A DNA stretch of 64,000 bases from Bacteroidota bacterium (GTDB lineage: Bacteria; Bacteroidota; Bacteroidia; Bacteroidales; Prolixibacteraceae), in contig JAHEYT010000042.1 of NCBI GenBank assembly GCA_023251455.1, forward strand, positions 1 through 64,000. The letters run 5' to 3'. The notes under the pieces were generated by a model, which saw nothing but the letters and a program-made list of their open reading frames with translations, had not been told where the DNA came from and did no database searches. Shown in pieces: positions 15,410-26,100 of the stretch (its first letter is position 1; each line of letters starts with the position of its first letter). The translations under genes were made by a program, and so were the position numbers.

Positions 15410-16648
15410 ATGGTCATTCAGACACCCAAAGGCAAGTTTACCGATGTTGCGCCTGTTGGGGGCGGTTTTGGTGGGGTTTTGTGGGGTTTTGTGGGGTAGC
15501 GCCGGAATTGTTGTTCCATGGGAAACTTATTTACAATACAACGATGCCGGCCTATTGGAGCAGCATTATCCGGCCATGGTAAAATACATAGATTACCTGG
15601 AAACCACCATCGATCCAAAAACAGGATTGAGTTCGGATGGGCAGTTGGGCGACTGGCTGGGACCACAAAACAACATGCTCGGAACAGCAATTCTGGTAAC
15701 AGCTTATCATGCTTACGATTTGGACATCATGGCTAAAATTGCCAGGTTTTTGGGCAAAACTGCTGATGCCGAAAAGTATCAGGCGATGTACGAAAAGCGC
15801 AAGGAATTTTTCAATAAGACGTTCGTAAACGCTGATAAAAAGACGATGGGTCTGATAGGCGGTCCTCGCATGGGGGGGGCGGACAACCGGCAACACCGGC
15901 CGAGTTTAAGGTTGCCGATACACAAACTTCGTATGCCATTGGCTTAGCCATGGATTTATTCAATGCTGAAAATAAACCGGCGATGATTCAAAATCTGGTG
16001 GAAACAATGAAACGCCAGAATAACGACGATGGTGGCGTTTTGCGTCCAGAATATTCGCTCATGACCGGATTTATCGGCACTGCATGGATCAGCAAAGCAT
16101 TATCCGACAATGGACTCAGCGAACTGGCTTACAAAATATTGCAAAGCAATCAGTATCCTTCGTGGCTTTATTCAATCGAACAGGGAGCAACCAGTATTTG
16201 GGAACGCTTAAATGGCTATACCGTTGAAGATGGTTTTGGTGGAAATAACGGGATGAACTCGTTCAACCACTACTCATTTGAAGCAGTTGGCCAATGGATG
16301 ATGGCTTATTCGCTGGGAATCCAGCGCGATGAACCGGGTTTCAAAAAATTCATTCTTCAGCCTGAAATTGACCCAACCGGACAGATGACATCGGCCAAAG
16401 GTTATTACGATTCGATGTATGGTCGAATTGAAAGCAGTTGGAAAATGGATGGCAAAAAACTGGAATACAACACGACTGTTCCGGTCAATACAACTGCCAA
16501 ATTGTATCTGCCAGCGTCGTCAGAAAAAGCCATAACTGAAGGAGGCAAACCGGTAAAAAGTGTGAAAGGAATTAAATTCTTAAACTACCAGAACGGTAAA
16601 GCCGTATTTGAACTTCAATCAGGAACATATCAGTTTACTGCTGAATAA
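15410..16648 (+). pseudogene. broken GH78 alpha-L-rhamnosidase (C-terminal half)
   Basis: The residues are those of the catalytic (alpha/alpha)6 barrel and C-terminal domain of GH78 enzymes, which remove terminal L-rhamnose from pectin side chains and glycosides: FTDVAPVGGGFGGVLWG, then VVPWETYLQYNDAGLLEQHY, DWLGPQNN, GTAWISKALSDNG, GATSIWERLNGYT and NSFNHYSFEAVGQWM. The N-terminal half of a normal protein is absent. The frame is broken twice: a 10-bp tandem duplication (GTGGGGTTTT twice, 15471-15490), and a run of eight G at 15872-15879 where one more G would restore the frame. The open segments are 15410-15499, 15444-15947 and 15950-16648. The second break could be a sequencing error; the first and the truncation look like true decay. 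Confidence 0.85.
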
Positions 16649-16651
16649 GGG

Positions 16652-16688
16652 AAAAAGGTTGTCTCCAGGAAACGAGGCACCCTTTTTT
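16652..16688 (+). terminator. terminator after the GH78 remnant
   Basis: AAAAAGGTTGTCTC pairs with GAGGCACCCTTTTT apart from one mismatch and one wobble, followed by T residues. I see nothing else in the spacer to 16927. Confidence 0.6.
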
Positions 16689-16927
16689 GTTTCTGTCTGA
16701 TGCTGCTCCCGAAAAGTCAGCATAAAATCTCTGGAATTATCGATAAAAATAACCAGTTTGTCTATGTAATTTTTAAAAGTGCTTGATTAAGAGTAAATTG
16801 TTCGGTAATATTCGTGTGTATTTCCTGATTAAATTTCTTCTGAAAATCAGACTGGTTTTCGTCGTTTAGATTTTAATCAAAGAAATATCCGGCAGATTTT
16901 CATATTAACCAAAAAAGCTTTAAACGA

Positions 16928-19252
16928 ATGAAAAAACTAACAAAACTTTTTAGACTTGGGCTGATTGCATCTGTGTTTTTAGGCGTAGGTTGCAGTCCAA
17001 AATGGAAAGAAACCGACAAGGGAACTTTCAAATTGATTACCAACGAAGGCGGTCAAACCCTTGGCTATTCGGCAACTTCAGGAGTGAAAATTTTAACTGT
17101 CGATCGTCTGGCATTTAAAGATTTAAATAAAAACGGGACACTCGATCCTTACGAGGATTGGCGTTTGCCTTTCGATCTGCGCGCCAAAGATCTCGCATCA
17201 AAATTATCGGTTGAACAAATAGCAGGATTGATGTTGTACAGCGCTCACCAGGCCATTCCTGCGGGCGGTACACGATTCGGTGCAAGTACTTACAACGGAA
17301 AACCATTTAAAGAAAGTGGTGCACAGGCATCCGATTTAAGCGATCAGCAAAAGAAATTCCTCACCGACGACAATTTACGGCATGTTTTGGTAACAAGTGT
17401 CGAAAGTCCGGCAGTTGCGGCTGTTTGGAACAACAATGTTCAGGTTCTGTGCGAAGGTTTTGGTTTGGGAATTCCGGCCAACAACAGCACCGATCCACGG
17501 CATCAAACCCGCGCAAGCGCCGAATTTAACGCCGGTTCGGGCGGTAGGATTTCGATGTGGCCAGGTTCGCTTGGTATGGCTGCCACTTTTTCTCCAGAAA
17601 TTGTAAAGGAATTTGGGCATATTGCCTCACAGGAATACCGGGCATTGGGTATTGCCACAGCGCTTTCTCCTCAAATCGACCTGGCAACAGAACCTCGTTG
17701 GGGACGTACCAGCGGAACATTTGGTGAAAATCCTCAGTTGAGTGCCGATATGGCCCGTGCTTATGTTGATGGGTTCCAGACTTCGACCGGCGATAAAATG
17801 ATTGCCGATGGCTGGGGATATACCAGCGTTAACGCCATGATGAAACACTGGCCAGGTGGTGGTCCGGAAGAAGCTGGCCGCGATGCGCATTACTCGTACG
17901 GAAAATATGCGGTTTACCCCGGAAATAATCTGGCAGACAACCTGATTCCTTTTACAGAAGGAGCAATGAAACTTGAAGGTGGAACAAAAATGGCGTCAGC
18001 TGTAATGCCCTATTATACCATTTCCTATGGTCAGGATACCAAAAATAAGGAAAATGTTGGCAACAGTTATAGCGCCAATTTAATTAATGATTTGCTGCGC
18101 GGTGAATATGCATACGATGGTGTTGCCTGTACCGACTGGGGCGTAACTAAAAATGCGGTTGCTGTTGATGGCTTCGGCACGACTCCATGGGGTGTTGAAA
18201 CTCTCTCAATTGATGAAAGACATTACAAAGCCATTATGGCTGGTATGGATCAGTTTGGTGGAAACAACGACAAAGGTCCGGTTGTTGCGGCCTACAACAT
18301 GGGTGTAAAAGAGCATGGCGAAGCGTTTATGCGCGAGCGCTTCGAAAAGTCAGCCGTGAGGTTGCTGAGGAATATTTTCCATGTTGGCTTGTTCGAAAAT
18401 CCATACCTCGATGTGGCTGAAACTGAAAAAACAGTTGGTAGTCCGGATTTTATGAAAGCAGGATACGAAACCCAGCTGAAATCCATTGTTTTGCTTAAAA
18501 ATAAGGAAAAAGTTTTGCCTCTGAAAAAGGAAGTTAAAGTCTATATTCCTAAAAAAACGATCCCCGCCGGAAGAGATTTCATGGGAAATCCAACGCCTGA
18601 AAGTGTAAATTATCCGGTGAATATGGATATTGTGAAGAAATACTTTACTCCAACGGATAATCCTTCGGAAGCCGACATCGCCCTGGTATTTATCGACAGT
18701 CCAAACTCAGGTTCGGGATATGATCCTGCTGACGTAAAAAATGGTGGAAATGGTTACGTGCCAATTAGTCTGCAATACAGTCCGTACAAAGCTGTTTATG
18801 CCCGCGAACAAAGTATTGCCGGTGGCGATCCTCTTGAAAAATTTACTAACCGTACTTACAAAGGGAAAACGGTAAAAAGCATAAACGAAGGAAATTTAAA
18901 AATGGTTTTGGATGCCAAAAAAGCCATGAATGGAAAACCGGTAATTGTTTCAATTAATGTTTCAAAACCGATGGTATTTAGCGAATTTGAAAAAGAAGTG
19001 AATGCCATTTTAGTGAATTTTGGTGTTCAGGATCAGGCTGTACTCGATATTCTAACCGGAGCAGTTGAACCGTCGGCATTGTTACCATTGCAGATGCCTG
19101 CCGACATGAAAACTGTTGAAGAACAAAAAGAGGATGTTCCACAGGATATGACCTGTCATGTTGATTCAGAAGGCAATACCTATGATTTTGCATTCGGTAT
19201 GAACTGGAATGGTGTAATAAAAGATGTCAGGGTTGATAAATACAAAAAATAG
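16928..19252 (+). CDS. GH3 family beta-glycosidase, lipoprotein-like
   Basis: This 774-residue exported glycoside hydrolase has a signal peptide with a cysteine at residue 22 (FLGVGCS), so periplasmic or surface lipidation is likely although the lipobox is not ideal. The GH3 barrel is clear: DLASKLSVEQIAGLMLY, then TALSPQIDLATEPRWGRTS and FGENPQLSADMARAYVDGF, MMKHWPGGGPEEAGRDAH, and the nucleophile Asp403 in GVACTDWGVTK. The C-terminal alpha/beta sandwich follows (LKSIVLLKNKEKVLPLKK). Family members release glucose or xylose from beta-linked oligosaccharides; the exact sugar cannot be read. It lies between a GH78 remnant and a GH43 gene, in keeping with plant cell-wall breakdown, and ends at a strong terminator. 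Confidence 0.92.
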   Translation: MKKLTKLFRLGLIASVFLGVGCSPKWKETDKGTFKLITNEGGQTLGYSATSGVKILTVDRLAFKDLNKNGTLDPYEDWRLPFDLRAKDLASKLSVEQIAGLMLYSAHQAIPAGGTRFGASTYNGKPFKESGAQASDLSDQQKKFLTDDNLRHVLVTSVESPAVAAVWNNNVQVLCEGFGLGIPANNSTDPRHQTRASAEFNAGSGGRISMWPGSLGMAATFSPEIVKEFGHIASQEYRALGIATALSPQIDLATEPRWGRTSGTFGENPQLSADMARAYVDGFQTSTGDKMIADGWGYTSVNAMMKHWPGGGPEEAGRDAHYSYGKYAVYPGNNLADNLIPFTEGAMKLEGGTKMASAVMPYYTISYGQDTKNKENVGNSYSANLINDLLRGEYAYDGVACTDWGVTKNAVAVDGFGTTPWGVETLSIDERHYKAIMAGMDQFGGNNDKGPVVAAYNMGVKEHGEAFMRERFEKSAVRLLRNIFHVGLFENPYLDVAETEKTVGSPDFMKAGYETQLKSIVLLKNKEKVLPLKKEVKVYIPKKTIPAGRDFMGNPTPESVNYPVNMDIVKKYFTPTDNPSEADIALVFIDSPNSGSGYDPADVKNGGNGYVPISLQYSPYKAVYAREQSIAGGDPLEKFTNRTYKGKTVKSINEGNLKMVLDAKKAMNGKPVIVSINVSKPMVFSEFEKEVNAILVNFGVQDQAVLDILTGAVEPSALLPLQMPADMKTVEEQKEDVPQDMTCHVDSEGNTYDFAFGMNWNGVIKDVRVDKYKK

Positions 19253-19267
19253 GATTTGAAAAGGATA

Positions 19268-19313
19268 AATGCAGGTCTCCACTACAAATCGTTCTGGAGA
19301 CTTGCATTTTTTT
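19268..19313 (+). terminator. terminator after the GH3 gene
   Basis: AATGCAGGTCTCCA (19268-19281) and TGGAGACTTGCATT (19295-19308) pair with one mismatch, followed by a T-run. It separates the GH3 and GH43 transcripts. Confidence 0.8.
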
Positions 19314-19379
19314 AGATGTTCCATTCTTCTTTATTATTACCGGAAAAATCTAAATTTGTTCGAACCTAAAAAGACCGAA

Positions 19380-20999
19380 ATGAAAAAGACGCTTCTAATT
19401 GTTTACCTGATCATCGTTTGTTTGAATCTGTTTGCACAAACACCTTTTACGGCTGTAAATGACCCCAATGAAAAGGTAACATATAATAACCCGGTAATCC
19501 CCGGTTTCTTTTCCGATCCAAGCGTGTGCCGCGTTGGCGATGATTACTATCTGGTGAACAGCACATTCGAATATTTTCCCGCAGTTCCTGTTTTTCACAG
19601 CAAAGATCTGGTTAACTGGGAAATGATTGGCTATTGCCTTGACCGCGCAACCCAATTGCCCAAAGGCTTGAATATTTTTGCCACCACAATCCGTTATCAC
19701 AAAGGAACTTTTTACATGATAACCACCAACATTGGTGCTGAAGGTAATTTTTACGTATCAGCTAAAAATCCGGCGGGCCCGTGGTCCGATCCAATTTTTA
19801 CTGAAGTGCAGGGAATTGACCCTGACCTGTTTTTCGATGACGATGGTAAAGTATATTGTATTTCATCAACATTCGAATTGCACGAAATCGACATTAAAAC
19901 CGGTAAATTTTTGTCAGAAGGACGAGTGGTATGGAATGGAATAGGTGGCCGTTATGCCGAAGGACCTCATATTTACAAAAAAGACGGTTTTTATTACCTG
20001 ATGGCTGCCGAGGGAGGAACCGAAGAGGCACATTCGGAAACAATTGCCCGCAGCAAAAATATTTGGGGACCTTACAATTCAAATCCTGCCAATCCGATTC
20101 TTGCACACGCTAATGCTGTCGGACAGGGAAACCCAATTCAGGGCGTGGGACATGCCGATATAATCAATGCACACGATGGTTCGTGGTGGATTGTTTTTCA
20201 TGGCTACCGCTCAACCGGTGACGGAACGCACCACATTCTCGGACGCGAAACCTGCCTGGCACCGGTAAGCTGGCCTAAAAACGGATGGCCGGTTGTGAAT
20301 GGAAACGGAACTGCCACCGTTGATATGACATGCCCTACCCTTCCATTAAAACCATTTGCAGCAAAACCTGCGAAAATTGATTTTGATTCCGAGAAACTGG
20401 GTTTGGAATGGAACTTCTTGAGATATCCGGTAACTGGTAATTATTCTTTGACTTCTCGCAAGGGTTTTCTGAGATTAACCGGTTCTGAACAGACCATTGA
20501 GAACCGAAAATCACCAACTTTTGTTGGACGAAGAGTTCAGGATATGAATTTCACAGCTTCGTCATTGATGGAATTCAACCCACAGAAACAAAATGAAGAA
20601 GCTGGAATCACCTTATTAAACAATGGCGCTCATTTCGATTTGCTGGTAAAGCAATCGAAGGGTAAACGAGTGCTGGTTTGCAGGCTTCGTTTCGGAAATG
20701 TTGTACACGATTCACAAGAAATTTCGCTAAAACCAGGCCCTGTAAAACTGATGGTAAAGGGCGAACGCACTTCATTTAGCTTTGGATATGCACAAGGCAA
20801 CGACACATTCAAAGAAATACAGAAAGTACCTTCAAAGTACCTCAGTTCGGAAACTGCTGGTGGATTCACCGGATTATATGTGGGGCTTTATGCAACAGGA
20901 AATGGAAAACCCTCTGCTTCAAGTTCCGATTTTGACTGGTTTGAGTACGTTAAAAATGATGCACCAAAGCAGGTAAATACTGGGTTCCCCAGTTTTTAA
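19380..20999 (+). CDS. GH43 family beta-xylosidase / alpha-L-arabinofuranosidase
   Basis: This is a 539-residue enzyme from the ATG at 19380, which gives a good signal peptide (LLIVYLIIVCLNLFAQ); the upstream in-frame start at 19269 lies in the preceding terminator. The five-blade propeller has the three acidic residues: Asp46 in GFFSDPSVC (base), Asp147 in GIDPDLFFDDDG (pKa modulator) and Glu194 in RYAEGPHIYK (acid). A C-terminal beta-sandwich (about residues 340-530, GLEWNFLRYP) is as in GH43 subfamily 12-type enzymes. It probably trims xylose or arabinose from xylan or arabinan fragments in the periplasm. No SusC/SusD pair is within the window. Confidence 0.92.
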   Translation: MKKTLLIVYLIIVCLNLFAQTPFTAVNDPNEKVTYNNPVIPGFFSDPSVCRVGDDYYLVNSTFEYFPAVPVFHSKDLVNWEMIGYCLDRATQLPKGLNIFATTIRYHKGTFYMITTNIGAEGNFYVSAKNPAGPWSDPIFTEVQGIDPDLFFDDDGKVYCISSTFELHEIDIKTGKFLSEGRVVWNGIGGRYAEGPHIYKKDGFYYLMAAEGGTEEAHSETIARSKNIWGPYNSNPANPILAHANAVGQGNPIQGVGHADIINAHDGSWWIVFHGYRSTGDGTHHILGRETCLAPVSWPKNGWPVVNGNGTATVDMTCPTLPLKPFAAKPAKIDFDSEKLGLEWNFLRYPVTGNYSLTSRKGFLRLTGSEQTIENRKSPTFVGRRVQDMNFTASSLMEFNPQKQNEEAGITLLNNGAHFDLLVKQSKGKRVLVCRLRFGNVVHDSQEISLKPGPVKLMVKGERTSFSFGYAQGNDTFKEIQKVPSKYLSSETAGGFTGLYVGLYATGNGKPSASSSDFDWFEYVKNDAPKQVNTGFPSF

Positions 21000-21018
21000 C
21001 AAGGACATATTTTGTAGT

Positions 21019-21068
21019 GAAGTTCAGGATTAAATACTGATGATGGTCTGCCTTTAGTCCTGAACTTC
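21019..21068 (+). terminator. inverted repeat after the GH43 gene
   Basis: GAAGTTCAGGA (21019-21029) and TCCTGAACTTC (21058-21068) are exact complements with a 28-base loop. No long T-run follows, so its role as a terminator is uncertain. Confidence 0.45.
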
Positions 21069-21104
21069 TAATCGATTTGGAACTTACTTTTTGCCCTGAA
21101 ATTG

Positions 21105-21112
21105 TACTTTTG
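21105..21112 (+). promoter_or_regulatory. -7 element of the ispD promoter
   Basis: TACTTTTG is a perfect TAnnTTTG box 18 bases before the ispD ATG. A matching -33 element at ideal spacing is not clear. Its position argues against the in-frame TTG at 21115 as the start. Confidence 0.5.
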
Positions 21113-21129
21113 CTTTGAATTTTGAGACT

Positions 21130-21795
21130 ATGAAAAAATTTGTCATTATAGTTGCTGGCGGATCAGGAAGCCGGATGGGAACCGAAATTCCGAAACAGTT
21201 TCTGGAGCTGTGCAGAAAACCTGTTTTGATGCATACCATCCAGGTTTTTCACGACTTTGACCCGGAAAGCAAAATCATTGTTGTTCTTCCTGAAGATCAA
21301 CAGCTGTTTTGGAAAGGATTATGCCTGAAGCATTCATTTTCACTGGTACATCAGGTTGTTTCAGGAGGTAAAACCCGTTTTCATTCGGTACAAAACGGAC
21401 TTTCGCGAATTGATGGCGAAGGAGTCATTTTTATTCACGATGGGGTCAGGCCCCTGGTGAGCCAGGAAACGCTGGGCAGATGTCTCGAAACAGCTCTGAA
21501 AAGCGGGAATGCTATTCCAGTCCTCCCCGTAACCGAATCGCTACGAAAATTGGAAGGCGAGCAGAATATTTCAGTTGACCGAAGCCAATATTTCAGTGTT
21601 CAAACCCCTCAAACTTTCCGAAGCGACCAAATTCTGGAAGCTTTTAAACAGGACTTCGATGCGGCATTTACTGATGATGCCTCGGTGGCAGAAAAGGCTG
21701 GATTCAGTATTAACATGGTAGAAGGAAACCGCGAAAACATTAAAATAACAACTCCTACTGATTTGATTATTGCCGAAGCATTTTTGAAGAGATAA
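21130..21795 (+). CDS. ispD: 2-C-methyl-D-erythritol 4-phosphate cytidylyltransferase
   Basis: This 221-residue cytosolic enzyme of the non-mevalonate isoprenoid pathway joins MEP and CTP to give CDP-ME. The N-terminal nucleotide-binding signature reads AGGSGSRMGTEIPKQFL, with Arg and Lys placed for the triphosphate. FIHDGVRPLV, QTPQTFRSDQI and FTDDASVAEKAG are the other conserved blocks, and it ends with NIKITTPTDLIIAEAFL. The ATG at 21130 is chosen because of the family start and the promoter box just upstream. Length is normal. It appears monocistronic; the next gene starts 78 bases later. Confidence 0.95.
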   Translation: MKKFVIIVAGGSGSRMGTEIPKQFLELCRKPVLMHTIQVFHDFDPESKIIVVLPEDQQLFWKGLCLKHSFSLVHQVVSGGKTRFHSVQNGLSRIDGEGVIFIHDGVRPLVSQETLGRCLETALKSGNAIPVLPVTESLRKLEGEQNISVDRSQYFSVQTPQTFRSDQILEAFKQDFDAAFTDDASVAEKAGFSINMVEGNRENIKITTPTDLIIAEAFLKR

Positions 21796-21873
21796 TACTA
21801 AACCGCTCTAAACATACCATTCCGTTTTCTGTTTTAGAATGATTATTTTCACCGACTATTTTCAAAACAGGAT

Positions 21874-23055
21874 ATGGATTTTAAAAACTTTACGATTTAT
21901 CGGCCAAAGATGGAATATCGCCGCTTCGGGAAAACCAATAAAATGGTGAGCGTGATAACATTAGGAGGCATGAGATACAAACATGCATCAGCCGAACCAC
22001 GCGATGAAATACCTCAGGATACGCTCGATCAGTGCATCGACACCGTTAAAAAAGCCTTGGCACAAGGAATCAACTTAATCGAAACCGCGCATGGATATGG
22101 CAAAAGCGAGCATGTTTACGGCCGCGTTTTGAACGATGAGCTCCAACTGAAACGCGATTCGTATTTTTTGATGACCAAAGGAAATCCGAAAACGGCCGGA
22201 GACACCCGCAAATTGGTTGCCAGTCAGTTGAAGGCTTTGAAGACAGACTATTTCGATTTTTATGCCTGGCACGGCATAAATACCATGGGTCTGTTGGAAA
22301 CCGCTTGTGCCAAAGGCGGGCCCGTTGAAGAGTTGTTAAAGATGAAAGAAGAAGGTATCATCGGTTCTATTGGTTTTAGCACTCATGCCCCACTTGACAT
22401 AATCCTTAAAGCCATCGAAACCGACTTATTCGACTTTGTTAATCTGCATTATTACTACTTTTTTCAGCGAAATAAAGCAGCGATTGATCTGGCTGAAGCG
22501 AAAGACATGGGCGTGTTTATTATTTCGCCAAACGATAAAGGCGGGCAACTTTTCCGACCCTCGCAAAAGCTGGCTGAATTAACGGCACCCCTCCACCCCA
22601 TTCAGTTTAATGCCAGATTCTGCCTGAGCCATTCAGCCATTCATACCCTGACTTTCGGATTACCTGTAACGGCACAGTTTGAGCACCTCAATGGTATTTT
22701 CCCGGCTCCGGCACCTTTTTCTCCGGAAGATGCCCAAATCAAAAAAGTACTTGACGAACAAAAACTACTCGATCCTTATTCCGATTTTGATGCCTGCGTT
22801 ATGGAGAATGATCCTTCAGGATTGAATATCCCGGAAATACTGAGGTTCAGGACACTCTGGAAATGCTATGACATGAAAGACTTCGGACTATACCGCTACA
22901 ACATGTTTCAGGAAAAAGACCACTGGTTTCCGGGCAATTTCCCCACTGAAGAAAATCTGAAAAGGGTTGATTTATCGCGATGTCCATCGGATATTCCGCT
23001 TATTGAGCTGATTAAGGAAACTCACGAAGGTTTGTACCGGCCTAAATTGAAATAA
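21874..23055 (+). CDS. aldo/keto reductase
   Basis: This 393-residue cytosolic oxidoreductase of the AKR superfamily is NAD(P)H-dependent by family. The barrel begins EYRRFGKTNKMVSVITLGGM. Catalytic residues are visible: Tyr in ETAHGYGKSEHVYG, Lys in FLMTKGNPKT and His in DFYAWHGIN; GIIGSIGFSTHAPLDII is the usual central block. The C-terminal 90 residues are longer than in small AKRs and include two or three cysteines (FDACVMEN, LWKCYDM, LSRCPSD), but without the CxxCxxC spacing of ferredoxin-type AKRs. The start could also be the ATG at 21910, which gives the more typical N-terminus MEYRRFG. The substrate is not predicted. Confidence 0.85.
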   Translation: MDFKNFTIYRPKMEYRRFGKTNKMVSVITLGGMRYKHASAEPRDEIPQDTLDQCIDTVKKALAQGINLIETAHGYGKSEHVYGRVLNDELQLKRDSYFLMTKGNPKTAGDTRKLVASQLKALKTDYFDFYAWHGINTMGLLETACAKGGPVEELLKMKEEGIIGSIGFSTHAPLDIILKAIETDLFDFVNLHYYYFFQRNKAAIDLAEAKDMGVFIISPNDKGGQLFRPSQKLAELTAPLHPIQFNARFCLSHSAIHTLTFGLPVTAQFEHLNGIFPAPAPFSPEDAQIKKVLDEQKLLDPYSDFDACVMENDPSGLNIPEILRFRTLWKCYDMKDFGLYRYNMFQEKDHWFPGNFPTEENLKRVDLSRCPSDIPLIELIKETHEGLYRPKLK

Positions 23056-23061
23056 AAAAAA

Positions 23062-23093
23062 TAGGGGCTGAACTCTAAACGAGTCAGCCCCTA
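23062..23093. terminator. bidirectional terminator between the aldo/keto reductase and the efflux operon
   Basis: TAGGGGCTG pairs with CAGCCCCTA, and inside it ACTC with GAGT, giving a 13-bp stem with one bulge. An A-run precedes it and T-containing DNA follows. The flanking genes converge here. Confidence 0.85.
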
Positions 23094-23116
23094 AACTAAT
23101 TATTTATCCAAAACTA

Positions 23117-26100
23117 TTACTTATTGAGTTCTTTAATCCTCTTGAGATTTTTGCGCTTTTTCATTTTCAGTTTGATGGTGTAATCCAACTCGTACAAAGC
23201 CGGAACAAACATCAGGGTTAGGAATGTGGCAAAGCTCAATCCGAAGATGATTGACCAGGCCAATGGTCCCCAAAATGCCACATTGTCGCCGCCAAAATAG
23301 ATATGTGGATTCAATTCGGTAAACATGGTGGCAAAATTGATGTTCAGACCAACTGCCAATGGAACCAACCCAAGCATAGTTGCTGTTGCGGTTAAGATTA
23401 CCGGTGTCATACGGGTTTTCCCACCTTCAATAATCGCACGGCGTGTTGGCATCCCTTCCGCAATTTTCGTATCAATAAATTCCACGATCAGGATTCCATT
23501 TCGGACGACAATACCTCCCAATGCAACAACTCCAAGTCCGGTCATCATGATCACGAGATCCATTTGGAAGAGCATTACGCCAAGCAGTACACCGATGATA
23601 CTGAAAATAACCTCACTCAGAATAATCAGCGATTTACTGACCGAACCAAACTGAGTAATCAGGATAAAGAAGATTGCGCCAATGGCTATGATCATTGCTT
23701 TCAAAAGGAACGCAACCGTTTCTGCCTGATCGTCTTGTTCACCGGTTAGCTTGATATTCGTACCTTCGTGCATTGAAAATTTCAGCGCCTCACGTTTGAT
23801 GATTGGTACAATATCGTTGGCCGAATAACCCGAAAGTACATTTGAATATACTGTTATAACACGTTTCTGGTCGAGTCGTTTGATTCCGGCATAAGACGAT
23901 GTATAATCGATTTTAGCAACGGTTGACAATGGCACACTGCGTAACATCCCGGAATTCATATCCCGGTAGGTTATCATCAGGTTTACCAAAGCATCAATGT
24001 TATCGCGGGTAACTTTTTCGTACCGAAGCATGATCGGATATTCATCCTCTTCCTGTTTCAGTTTCGAAATTTCTTTCCCATAAAGCGCAGTACGAATTTC
24101 CAATCCAATTTGCCCGGTCGAAATACCCAAACGCTGAGCCCGGTCACGGTCAATCTGAACAATGATTTCAGGAGAATTCATTTCGAAATCGGCTTTCAAT
24201 TCTTCAACTCCCGGAATATTCATTGATTTGAGATAATCTCTGAAAGCAAAAGCATCAGTAACCAAGTTTTCCAGATTTTCGCTGGTAATCTCTATATTGA
24301 TTGGTTTTCCGGTAGGTGGGCCATTAGCGTCTTTGTCGACCGAAATTTCAGCTCCCGGAATATCTTTAACCTCTCTGCGAAGAATTTCCAGATATTCAGT
24401 GGTTGAAACTCCTGTAGTCCGTAATTTGTGTTCAATAAAATTAATTGAAACTTTTCCCCGATTAAAAGGGGTTCCTGTTCCAGAGACAAATCCTTGTTCT
24501 TCGGCGCCAATGGTTACGTTCGAAATAATAGATTCAACATCAGCATTGTTTTTACCTATTACTTTGTAAACGCGTTGCTCGGCAATACTGGTTATACTGT
24601 CAGTTACATTCTGATCTGTTCCTCCCGGCATTTTTACGTACACGTAAATATTATTTGGGTCGCTATCCGGAAAAAATAATACGGTAGGTTTTACAATCAT
24701 TGTAAGGAAGATGGTCACAAAGAAAAGCGCAATCATTCCGCCCAAAATATAGATTGGACGTGCACCCTTCAGGATCATACTAAGCTGCTTTTCATAGATA
24801 CCCATGATCCATGGCCAGGTTTTTTCCTGAAAGCCGATGATCATTTTTTTCAGTATAAAATGGAAAAACAGGATCATTAATACACCAAATACCAGGAAGT
24901 TGGCGAAACCATAAACTTTAGTGGCATAGAATACTACAGCAAAAGCAAGCATAACAATCATGATGGTTCTAAGCTTTCTCCAACCGCTTCCTTTCTGAAA
25001 TTCCTGATCGTATTCGTGTTTCATAAATGAAACAGCAAATACCGGGTTGAACACGTAGGCGACAAAAAGTGACGCAAACAGTGTAATAATCAACGTAACA
25101 GGCAGATAGTGCATGAATTGCCCCACGATTCCGGGCCAGAATGCCAACGGGAAGAATGGTGCCAATGTGGTTAATGTTCCTGACAAGATTGGCAGGAAAA
25201 CCTCGCCAGCCGCTTTCTTGGCCGCTATGTTTATATCGGGATTAAACTTATGGAGACGGTGTGTATTCTCGATCACCACGATGGCATCGTCAACTACAAT
25301 CCCCAGTGCAAAGATAAAAGCAAACATGACCATCATATTCATGGTAAAGCCAAGTCCCGGAATAATCAGGTAGGCCACGAACATGGATAATGGAACCGAC
25401 AATCCAACAAAGAATGCATTGGTGAATCCCATAAAGAACATCAGAACAATGGTTACCAGGATGAAACCAATAATGATGGTATTGTTCAGTTCTTCCAGTG
25501 TATTACGGGTCTGAAGACTTTGGTCGCCAGTAATGGTAATGTCCATGCCCTTAGGGAATTCACGTTCCTTCAGGTCTGCAACAATTTCTACAATCTGATC
25601 CGAAGCATCCAACAGGTTTGCTCCGTTCTTTTTGATCACATTCAGGGTAATTACATTCTTTCCGTCCAGACGGGCAAAACTTTCCTGATCTTTAAAACTA
25701 TCCTTTACCTCGGCAATATCGCTCAATTTAACGAAAGCTCCGCTTGACGAATGAACAACAATATCTTTAATCGTCTGCACATCGGTAAACTGCCCTTTAA
25801 TCCTGACTGTATTACGAACACCGTTGTTAACCAACGTACCACCCGAAATGGTCATGTTCTCCATGGAAACAGCCTGTTCGATGTTGCTGAAAGTTACCTT
25901 TGTGGCCTGCATCTTGAAAATATCGGCATTGATCTGTATTTCGCGGTCTAACGCACCCACAATTTCAACCCGGGTAATTTCTTTTAGTCCTTCAATTTTG
26001 TCCTGAGCAATTTCGGCATAGTGTTTCAACTTATTCAGGTCATAATTTCCAGAGATGTTGAGGTACATTACCGGCATTGCCGAAATATCGACATCCATAA

